A stretch of 34,482 nucleotides of DNA from Candidatus Methanoperedens sp. (GTDB taxonomy: Archaea; Halobacteriota; Methanosarcinia; Methanosarcinales; Methanoperedenaceae): contig JAPZAV010000009.1 in the NCBI GenBank assembly GCA_027460465.1, positions 1 through 34,482 of the forward strand. Reading direction: 5' to 3'. The notes below the pieces were generated by a model. It did not search any database. It worked only from the letters and a program-made list of their open reading frames with translations, and was not told the origin of the DNA. Each line of letters opens with the position of its first letter. Positions within the stretch are counted from its first letter, which is position 1. A program made the translations under genes and the position numbers. This document shows, one piece after another, positions 27,070-32,618 of this stretch.

Positions 27070-27236
27070 TATAGACTGTGCTTGAAAGCAGCATACAGGG
27101 TCCAACACATCTCAATATGGACGAGGTAGAGCTAGGAGGCGGAAATTTGAAAAACTCCCGAAGGCAGAGCAAGTGCATCTCTAAATAACTTAACGCTTGC
27201 TTGCTCATGCCCCGGGAGAAAACAGGAATTTAAGGA
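27070..27236 (+). ncRNA. Candidate structured leader RNA (possible riboswitch or attenuator)
   Basis: Three hairpins can be drawn: one at 27076-27098 with TGCT pairing AGCA, a second with GTCCA (27100-27104) pairing TGGAC (27118-27122), and a long one at 27155-27218 in which CTCCCG pairs CGGGAG and GGCAGAGCAAG pairs CTTGCTCATGCC with one bulged base. GGAG (27136-27139) could pair with CTCC (27155-27158) in competition with the long stem, as in a switch. It ends shortly before the ribosome binding site of the next gene. I compared it from memory with common archaeal riboswitch consensus patterns (fluoride, TPP, cobalamin, SAM, guanidine) and found no match. Confidence 0.45.
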
Positions 27237-27248
27237 GTGAATAAAAAT

Positions 27249-27755
27249 GTGAAGAAAAGTAGTGTAATTAGATTTGGTGTGCTGATAGCTATGATAGTAT
27301 TCGTGGGTGTGCAAGGTCAAGTTGTATCAAGCGTAGATATAAAGGAAAAATCAGTTTACTCCGCTACCACATTTGGAATTTCACAAAGCATGTTGAATGA
27401 AGCACCGGTAATTCTTCTTGTAATCATGGTCTTTATTGCGATTAATGTATACTTTTCTATCAGGGCCTGGCCGTCATGGAAACGTACAGACGATGGCGTC
27501 CTCAGAGCAAAAGCATTTTTAAACAAAGATTTTCTGAATAGAAACTTCATGCTCGTTTTTATTACGGGCGCTTCTTTTGGTCTTCATACTTTTTTGGAAT
27601 TTATCGAGATTTTTGAGTATCCAGAAGCCTGGACGCAGTTCACGCAACAGATACGTATACTATCTCTCTTCACACTAACAGCTTCAATGCTCTTGCTAGT
27701 TCTTTTGGAGTATTACTGGTGCAAGTTACTAATCAGAAAAACTCTGAAAAGATAA
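27249..27755 (+). CDS. Membrane protein of unknown family behind a long leader
   Basis: The predicted 168-residue protein starts VKKSSVIRFGVLIAMIVFVG and has about four hydrophobic segments: a possible signal-like helix (7-23), then about 50-65, 98-115 and 135-155, with a charged loop RAWPSWKRTDDGVLRAKAF between the second and third. The GTG at 27249 is preceded by GGAGTGA (27234-27240), which matches an archaeal Shine-Dalgarno; an earlier in-frame GTG at 27237 lies inside that site. I do not recognise the family. It converges on the CrtC-like gene with 47 bases between stops. The structured leader suggests tight regulation. Confidence 0.65.
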   Translation: MKKSSVIRFGVLIAMIVFVGVQGQVVSSVDIKEKSVYSATTFGISQSMLNEAPVILLVIMVFIAINVYFSIRAWPSWKRTDDGVLRAKAFLNKDFLNRNFMLVFITGASFGLHTFLEFIEIFEYPEAWTQFTQQIRILSLFTLTASMLLLVLLEYYWCKLLIRKTLKR

Positions 27756-27802
27756 CCTGACCATTTTCTGGAATTAGTAACTGATAGTTATAAGGACCAT
27801 TT

Positions 27803-28969
27803 CTATTTTGTTACACCCGCATCACTCACTAAATACTCGTAGAATGCGCTTCCTTTCTCGGTATTATCGTCTTTTTTGTCATCGTCATTATTTTTTTTAT
27901 CTCCAGTGTATTGGATCTTTGCATCATCTTGTTGAAAAGCCATGAAATCAACAAATCCAGTAGCAGAAGCAGGATTGGATCTATTGAAATCGATAACGCT
28001 TTCAGCATTAACAGAAACAATCAGATCCGGGGTTGAAAATACAACCTCTGATGGCCTCTTCCTGTTGAACTTTGACTCAGTTATCCAATCAGTTTCTATG
28101 ATCTTTATTTCATTGCCAGAGTACTCTGCAAGCACCTTTCCGTTATTCTTGTTCAGCAATGTCAGATGTTTATAAGAATAATCACCGTAACCATCACCAA
28201 TCCCCCTGACAGCGTAAGCAACAACCTGGTAATTCTTTGTTGTTACTTCGATCCAGCTCCATCCATGCATATCCATTGGCCATGGGCGGGTACTAACAGG
28301 GATCATATGGTCGAGGTATCCCTCAGCACGACTGATTTTGTATCTCTTGCCATCTAAAAGTATCGAACCGTGAAGAGTCCCATAAGAATGTTCATAAGTG
28401 GTAAAGCTGAGAGGTTGATCCGCATGATCAACTGTCTTGTCTACATTTGTTTGGAAGAACAGATTCATATCTACTTCTTTATTATCTGATAAATATCTTA
28501 AGTAATATCCAGCAACCGCTGAACCATTCATTATTTTTAGACCAACAGGGTACTTGTAATCGACATAAGGTGTGTGTAGCGCTATATACTGATCTATGTC
28601 TGTTCTTGGAACGTAGGTCTCAATATAATTAAAGTCTGTTTCACTATCACTAGAATAGATACCATAGAAGCTGAGCATATGAGAGTATCCTCTAAATAAT
28701 GGAGACTCCTGGTGCCCCAGAACAACAAAAAATCCAACATCTTTTTTTTCATCATCTGATGAGACTAATGTTGCCTTTCCATTCAGGTACCACCATTCCG
28801 CCATAAAGTTTGCACCAAAATCTGTCTCCAGGTTTCCACCTTCTGTGGAATCTGCTTGCTTTGATTTTATTCCAGATGATTCGGCTGATGTGGACACTGT
28901 AAAAAACGCCACAACGAGGACGCTAACTAATAGTCCAAACAATATCTTTTTACTGCCTTTTCTGTTCAT
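27803..28969 (-). CDS. Secreted CrtC/AttH-like lipocalin-fold protein
   Basis: The 388-residue protein begins MNRKGSKKILFGLLVSVLVV followed by AFFTVSTSAESS, a typical signal peptide. The mature part contains MAEWWYLNGKATL, matching the EWWYxxG motif of the CrtC/AttH (carotenoid 1,2-hydratase-like) family, and later MDMHGWSWIEV and EGYLDHMIPVSTRPWP, also family-like. Substrates of non-carotenoid members are mostly unknown. A low-complexity Asp/Lys run (NNDDDKKDDN) near the end may be a linker. The ATG at 28969 has GGTGAG upstream and is preferred to 28987. Its place next to a UbiA gene and an unknown membrane protein may point to isoprenoid or lipid chemistry, but this is inference. Confidence 0.72.
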   Translation of the reverse strand: MNRKGSKKILFGLLVSVLVVAFFTVSTSAESSGIKSKQADSTEGGNLETDFGANFMAEWWYLNGKATLVSSDDEKKDVGFFVVLGHQESPLFRGYSHMLSFYGIYSSDSETDFNYIETYVPRTDIDQYIALHTPYVDYKYPVGLKIMNGSAVAGYYLRYLSDNKEVDMNLFFQTNVDKTVDHADQPLSFTTYEHSYGTLHGSILLDGKRYKISRAEGYLDHMIPVSTRPWPMDMHGWSWIEVTTKNYQVVAYAVRGIGDGYGDYSYKHLTLLNKNNGKVLAEYSGNEIKIIETDWITESKFNRKRPSEVVFSTPDLIVSVNAESVIDFNRSNPASATGFVDFMAFQQDDAKIQYTGDKKNNDDDKKDDNTEKGSAFYEYLVSDAGVTK

Positions 28970-29005
28970 TTTCCTTCTCACCATCATTTATTTTATTCGA
29001 ATACC

Positions 29006-29027
29006 CCGCAGCTTGCTGCGGTTTTTT
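29006..29027. terminator. Perfect hairpin with T-tract, between two minus-strand frames
   Basis: CCGCAG-CTTG-CTGCGG followed by six T on the plus strand looks like an intrinsic terminator, but no plus-strand gene precedes it. On the minus strand it follows directly after the stop of a coding remnant and lies upstream of the CrtC-like gene. A terminal hairpin of a lost insertion sequence is an alternative. Confidence 0.5.
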
Positions 29028-29169
29028 AGTTCACTTTGATCATAAAGAGTCCAATGTATTTAAGAACTTTTCCAAACTCAAACTCATCGTAAGAGTTACA
29101 CTGTTTTCGGATTAGCTTTAAGATTTGGATGAATGTCTCAGCACCATGGAAGTTGCCTAAGTTAGGCAA
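29026..29169 (-). pseudogene. C-terminal gene remnant, possibly transposase-derived
   Basis: Forty-seven codons in one frame read like protein: NLGNFHGAETFIQILKLIRK followed by SYDEFEFGKVLKYIGLFMIK. The frame is preceded by a stop codon a few bases upstream and ends directly at the hairpin at 29006-29027. I could not place it in a family with confidence; the location next to a hairpin and the lack of an N-terminal part suggest the tail of a decayed insertion sequence. TTG is the only candidate start. Confidence 0.35.
29153..29169. promoter_or_regulatory. 17-bp palindrome, possible operator
   Basis: TTGCCTAA-G-TTAGGCAA is a perfect inverted repeat with a one-base centre. It lies about 20 bases upstream of the TATA-like box for the 29226 frame. 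The half-site resembles operators of DtxR-family metal regulators, but it also falls at the start of the coding remnant, so chance or old coding sequence remain possible. Confidence 0.4.
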
Positions 29170-29189
29170 TATTTCTTAATGATGGAAAG

Positions 29190-29198
29190 TTTAAAATA
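29190..29198 (+). promoter_or_regulatory. TATA-like box before the 29226 frame
   Basis: TTTAAAATA is centred at about 29194 and predicts a transcript start near 29220, leaving a leader of about 6 bases before the ATG at 29226. Confidence 0.4.
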
Positions 29199-29225
29199 CA
29201 CCTGAGACTTCAATAGTATCATGTT

Positions 29226-29525
29226 ATGATTGTACCAGAGCTGGGATATCTGGTGGAGCTTAATGTGAGAAGTATGTTTGCTGAATTGAAAGATATTCTT
29301 GGTAAAGAAGAAACTATTATTGGAGGTATTGGTGGATTTATCGCGGCATCCACGCTAACTCACGGTGAAATATCTACAGCTATGTCAGCCATAATCATGA
29401 GAACCTTAGAATTCGGGATTGGAATATACCAGACCAATCCATTAGGTGAATCAAACATAAGTAATTTTAATTGTTGCTCTTGCAAGTCCCGGCGCCACTC
29501 TGATCTATCAAAAAAATGGGGATAA
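29226..29525 (+). CDS. Small membrane-associated protein, probably frameshifted at its end
   Basis: The frame encodes 99 residues. It has a hydrophobic glycine-rich part (TIIGGIGGFIAASTLTHGEI) and then an unlikely basic, Cys-rich tail (NCCSCKSRRHSDL). In the neighbouring frame from 29461 a membrane-helix-like stretch VILIVALASPGATLIYQKNG reads straight into the winged-helix gene at 29527. A one-base shift around 29455-29461 would join all parts into a protein of about 185 residues with a membrane helix and DNA-binding tail. Whether the shift is mutation, sequencing error or two separate genes cannot be told here. Confidence 0.45.
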   Translation: MIVPELGYLVELNVRSMFAELKDILGKEETIIGGIGGFIAASTLTHGEISTAMSAIIMRTLEFGIGIYQTNPLGESNISNFNCCSCKSRRHSDLSKKWG

Positions 29526-29526
29526 T

Positions 29527-29790
29527 GTGATAAAGAGGAAGGAAAGGAGTAGATGGGAGATAATTGAGGATATGCTAACGGTATTAGTGGAGGGCAATAA
29601 ATCGAAAAAGACACGAATTATGCAGAGGGCGTATCTTGATTGGAGAAACTTCAGGAGATATTTTGACTTTTTATTAGAGGAGGGCTTTATTGCAAAATGC
29701 AATAATCTTGATGCAGATAATTATGAACTTACAGAGAAAGGGAGGGAGTTGTTGAAGAGATTGAAGGTAATCGATGAGATTCTGAGTTAG
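29527..29790 (+). CDS. Winged-helix DNA-binding protein
   Basis: An 87-residue sequence from GTG has the archaeal winged-helix pattern: RWEIIEDMLTVLVEGNKSKK for the first helix, TRIMQRAYLDWRNFRRYFDF for the recognition region and ELTEKGRELLKRLK at the end, which closes the wing. Such single-domain regulators are common in archaeal accessory regions. The frame is open upstream to 29461 without an ATG, and the reading VILIVALASPGATLIY suggests a lost upstream part joined with the gene at 29226. Targets are unknown. Confidence 0.65.
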   Translation: MIKRKERSRWEIIEDMLTVLVEGNKSKKTRIMQRAYLDWRNFRRYFDFLLEEGFIAKCNNLDADNYELTEKGRELLKRLKVIDEILS

Positions 29791-29920
29791 AAAGAAGTTC
29801 GAGAATTTCAACTTTAATGATTTCGTTGTCAACCTTTTAAATCTTTATGAATAAAGTCTTTTTCTTTTTCTCAAAGAAAGCAAAGCAAATTTCAGATGGC
29901 AGCAATCAATATAGGGGTGG

Positions 29921-30130
29921 ATGATGCTAGAAACTCCTGAGGAAAGGGTAAAATTATTGAAAGCAGGGTTTACGGGTAAAACAATCGAAAAACTATATAT
30001 TCACTATAACAATTTTAAAATAGTTAGCAATCCTGATTTCATCGAATTGATTGAATTTAATATCCTGCAAAATAAAAGAACCGAGTCAACGTGGGTGCGA
30101 TGCACTTACGCTGCAAGCAGCGACATATAA
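29921..30130 (+). CDS. Small unknown protein with repeated helical motif
   Basis: Sixty-nine residues begin MMLETPEERVKLLKAGFTG and continue KTIEKLYIHYNNFKIV, a compact amphipathic sequence. GGGGTGG lies just before the ATG pair at 29921/29924, supporting translation. The last 15 residues (WVRCTYAASSDI) differ in character, so the original C-terminus may have been lost by truncation. I do not assign a family or function. Confidence 0.45.
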   Translation: MMLETPEERVKLLKAGFTGKTIEKLYIHYNNFKIVSNPDFIELIEFNILQNKRTESTWVRCTYAASSDI

Positions 30131-30426
30131 TTCTTGTTGTTGCATTTTGATTTTATATCGATCATGTTCCAAAGAAGGTGCTGTGGGGGCATCTGTTATA
30201 TGAAACATGCGGCAATATGTCCGAGGACATTAATGCTAATGAGTGGATTGGTAGCGGGATTGAAGTAGGGTTAAAAGCGTTCCTCCAACCCACTCTCTGT
30301 GGATAATGATTTTTGCGGCTATATGAAACTATCTAACAATTTTTATAATAATTGTGGTTATTATCTGCATTTATATGACCATGATAATTGGGTTGATCAT
30401 AAAACCTGAACCCATTTCTGTAAAGT
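30131..30426 (+). other. Stretch without a confident gene
   Basis: Nothing clear is encoded in this part. A weak frame from GTG at 30354 to 30512 would give 52 residues with one hydrophobic helix (VVIICIYMTMIIGLII), but it overlaps the minus-strand pseudogene and has no visible ribosome binding site. No tRNA, CRISPR or known insertion sequence is visible. Confidence 0.3.
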
Positions 30427-30783
30427 TCAGTACAGGGAGGGCAGATTCCTTTTCACGTAATCCGGCAGGTTGGGCTGCAGAACAATTCGATTTAAAAAAT
30501 TCTTGTCGTTAGCGACGGTAGGGGGATCAAGATTCAATGGGCTCAGAATCTCTGAGAGTGGAACAGTCTCTGTAACCAGGACTGGTGAGCGGGCAGTTTC
30601 TAAACCATGTGGCCCAAGGGGTAGATATGGTCAGGCCATGCCCGCTGGTTCATCAAGCTCCAGCATCAAGAACCATTGTGGCTCAACAGCTTCAATGGCA
30701 GCACGTATCTCTTGTGAGAAGGGTGTTCCAATTTTCGTGCCAGCTGCAGTGTCCTGTAACATGCTGCCATGTTTTTCATGCAT
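30427..30783 (-). pseudogene. Minus-strand gene remnant with one in-frame TGA
   Basis: From an ATG at 30783 the frame reads 50 codons (including GTKIGTPFSQEIRAAIEAVE and WFLMLELDEPAGMA), meets TGA at 30631-30633, and continues in the same frame for 67 codons (including GPHGLETARSPVLVTETVPL and NRIVLQPNLPDYVKRNL) to a final TGA at 30427-30429. Residue composition on both sides of the stop is protein-like, unlike the Ser/Arg/Cys-rich plus-strand reading. I do not recognise the protein. A nonsense mutation in a small gene is the simplest explanation; readthrough is possible but not supported by any nearby signal. Confidence 0.4.
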
Positions 30784-30862
30784 TTATAATACAAAATCAG
30801 GTACGGTAGAAACATATGTCAATTGAAACTTACAACAAGTCTACGGGCATTACACCTTGAAT

Positions 30863-31033
30863 TCATCGCCCAAAAAGCAAAATTAATAAAAATAAGGAAA
30901 GAATCAGTATCAATATCGCTAAAATAATCATTTTATTGAGTTTGTTTTGCTTCTTTTTTATAGTTCTTTCTAGTTCAATGAGGTCGTTTGTTAGTCTTTT
31001 TAACTCACTGTACTTTTTTTCTTTTTCATTCAT
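30863..31033 (-). CDS. Small coiled-coil protein with C-terminal membrane tail
   Basis: The 56-residue sequence has a charged helix EKEKKYSELKRLTNDLIELE followed by lysines and a hydrophobic tail MIILAILILILSLFLLILLF that nearly reaches the C-terminus, as in a tail-anchored protein. The frame could also start at 31069, adding 12 residues; neither start has a clear ribosome binding site. Family unknown. It may be membrane-bound with its helix in the cytosol. Confidence 0.45.
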   Translation of the reverse strand: MNEKEKKYSELKRLTNDLIELERTIKKKQNKLNKMIILAILILILSLFLLILLFGR

Positions 31034-31258
31034 CAGAAAAATTCCCGAATTCCCGGTTGTATTTCTCATGCAAAGCGCAAGTTGTTTACAGAATTGATAT
31101 GTCGCCTTTAACGGTGCAGGTTTTTAAATCCATTACAGTTAAAACATAGTTTGTTTATATATATAAATGAGTGCTTACAAGATATGGAATTTCTACTGAA
31201 CCTGTTTTTATGAAAAAATTAGCTGAAAAACCCGGCAGTATGTTAGAGAACACTTCAA

Positions 31259-31777
31259 TTAAGTTACTTCCACAGTATTATCAATTAATACGGTTTGATG
31301 AGAATATAAAATTATTTGGACATTATATTTACCACTTGCAAGTTGTCTAGCAGTATCAGATAAAATAGCATTATTAGTCACGGTATAATTTTCATTTCCA
31401 TTTGTCGAATTAGTAATTATTATCTGATCTCCAACACTGAAACTATTTCCAGAAGTTGAGCGTTTAAATACAGGAGATTCTCCTGCAGGAACTATAGAGA
31501 TACCCCAATCTCCACCTGTCAAACTATCTCCCCCTTTATGCGTTATCTTTATATCAGCAACTCCTGTATCACCATTATTTTTCACATCTATATATGTCAT
31601 TGGAATTTTTTCTAATTTAGAGGTTAACGCAGACGCTTGTGTTATGACGATCGCTGCCAAAAAAACTGTCAATAAGACCATTAAGAGAACTCCAATGATA
31701 GGAGATACTGCTTCCTCATTTTCAACAATTTTTGCTATCTTATTTTTATGTTCTTCTTTTATTATTGATTCTTTCAT
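31259..31777 (-). CDS. Archaeal type IV pilin-like surface protein
   Basis: The 172-residue protein has the archaeal pilin N-terminus: charged leader, then EEAVSPIIGVLLMVLLTVFL, where a prepilin peptidase would cut before the hydrophobic helix. The remainder is beta-rich and polar (YIDVKNNGDTGVADIKITHK and later VTNNAILSDTARQLASGKYN), matching the archaeal pilin N-terminal family (DUF1628-like). It probably forms adhesion pili or other surface filaments. No pilus ATPase or platform gene is seen in this window. The message probably begins with a hairpin directly before the start codon. Confidence 0.85.
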   Translation of the reverse strand: MKESIIKEEHKNKIAKIVENEEAVSPIIGVLLMVLLTVFLAAIVITQASALTSKLEKIPMTYIDVKNNGDTGVADIKITHKGGDSLTGGDWGISIVPAGESPVFKRSTSGNSFSVGDQIIITNSTNGNENYTVTNNAILSDTARQLASGKYNVQIILYSHQTVLIDNTVEVT

Positions 31778-31782
31778 TTTCT

Positions 31783-31799
31783 CTATCCCATGTGGATAG
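31783..31799 (-). promoter_or_regulatory. Hairpin at the predicted 5' end of the pilin mRNA
   Basis: The minus-strand arms CTATCC and GGATAG enclose a 5-base loop and end 5 bases before the ATG at 31777. The TATA-like box predicts transcription from about 31799, exactly the outer base of the hairpin, so it could protect the 5' end or occlude the start region. Confidence 0.4.
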
Positions 31800-31819
31800 G
31801 TATTAAATAAACAATAAAG

Positions 31820-31830
31820 TATATAATATA
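31820..31830 (-). promoter_or_regulatory. TATA-like box of the pilin gene
   Basis: The minus-strand TATATTATATA is centred at about 31825. Transcription is predicted to start about 26 bases downstream, near 31799. Confidence 0.45.
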
Positions 31831-31881
31831 ACCCATTTATATACGTAAGATTATTACCATAATGAGAGTAAAATGAGAGGA

Positions 31882-32008
31882 AAAGATTATTAACTGCTAA
31901 GATATATATACCTAAGATATAATAATGTCTATGGACTTCCCTCCTCCTTCGAGATCTATTATCCTGTAATACAACATGAGAAAGGGAAGTCCGTTTACTC
32001 TTTTCATC
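31882..32008 (+). repeat. 127-bp direct repeat, copy 2, with candidate small RNA
   Basis: The copy matches 25226-25352. A TATA-like box (GATATATATA, 31901-31910) is followed by a hairpin with arms GGACTTCCC (31933-31941) and GGGAAGTCC (31984-31992), extendable by two or three pairs, and then a T-rich end (TTTACTCTTTTC). The predicted start near 31932 is at the hairpin base. No protein-coding frame is shared between copies, so an RNA or a DNA-level element is likely. Confidence 0.75.
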
Positions 32009-32140
32009 CCAGTAATGGGAAAAGTAAAGTTTTATATCTATATATATTTATAATATGTCATTTTGCTGTATAAAGGCTTTTTCAGTTCGGAAAAGGGGCG
32101 TGCCAAAAACCTTTAATACTTAGATTATATATTTACTATA

Positions 32141-32605
32141 ATGGACATTTCAGTTCCGCTCCTGGCAAGCATAATGAACCTTAAAGAAAAATTAAAGGCG
32201 AGGGCTGTAGTACTTCTTGATCCTAAATATCTTAAAGGAGATACTTCGGAGATAGCAGCTGTAAAGACACCAGAAGTAAAAATATCTCTTGAAGAACTGA
32301 CAGAGTATATTAATGAATTTGCTGCTTTTACAAAAAGATTTCTAAGAAATATTAACATTGATGATGAGACAGCACCCAGAACCGTCTACATATCAACTGA
32401 AGATCGAAGGGTGTATCTTTTCCATTTTTTTGTTAGCACAAAAACGTTGAAAGAGCCATTTCCTGTTTACCTTGGAATTACTGTTAAAAAAGATATAGAC
32501 ACAATTAAAACAGGCAAAGAAAATCCATGGGAAATCCCTCAATACGTTTTTGACGCTGCATGGGATAGTATCAAAGAGATACAACAAATATACAGCAGGT
32601 TTTGA
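32141..32605 (+). CDS. Protein of unknown function, 154 residues
   Basis: I do not recognise this protein. It begins MDISVPLLASIMNLKEKLKA, is mixed alpha/beta and soluble, and has no transmembrane helix or Cys. Distinct parts are KTPEVKISLEELTEYINEFA, a hydrophobic strand region VYLFHFFVS, and a C-terminal amphipathic helix (AAWDSIKEIQQIYSRF). Its stop is 13 bases from the stop of the convergent DNA ligase gene. A possible TATA-like box close by suggests a leaderless transcript starting near 32141. Confidence 0.6.
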   Translation: MDISVPLLASIMNLKEKLKARAVVLLDPKYLKGDTSEIAAVKTPEVKISLEELTEYINEFAAFTKRFLRNINIDDETAPRTVYISTEDRRVYLFHFFVSTKTLKEPFPVYLGITVKKDIDTIKTGKENPWEIPQYVFDAAWDSIKEIQQIYSRF

Positions 32606-32618
32606 AAAAACAGCTGCA

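Larger units (their letters stand above)
31778..32140. other. 363-bp intergenic region between pilin and unknown gene
   Basis: It holds the pilin promoter and hairpin, the second copy of the 127-bp repeat (31882-32008) and, at 32110-32120, a TATA-like TTTAATACTTA region that may serve the gene at 32141, whose message could be leaderless. The remaining AT-rich bases show no gene. Confidence 0.6.

Noticed and set aside
27155-27224. H/ACA guide RNA from the hairpin followed by ACA
   Set aside because: The internal loop is too small for a pseudouridylation pocket and no K-turn is evident.
30427-30783. Selenoprotein or other TGA recoding
   Set aside because: No downstream structured element was recognised, and the simplest reading is a pseudogene.
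30470-30826. Plus-strand frame of 118 codons
   Set aside because: Its Ser/Gly/Arg/Cys-rich composition is typical of an antisense shadow; the minus-strand reading in the same place has better protein character, although it contains one TGA.
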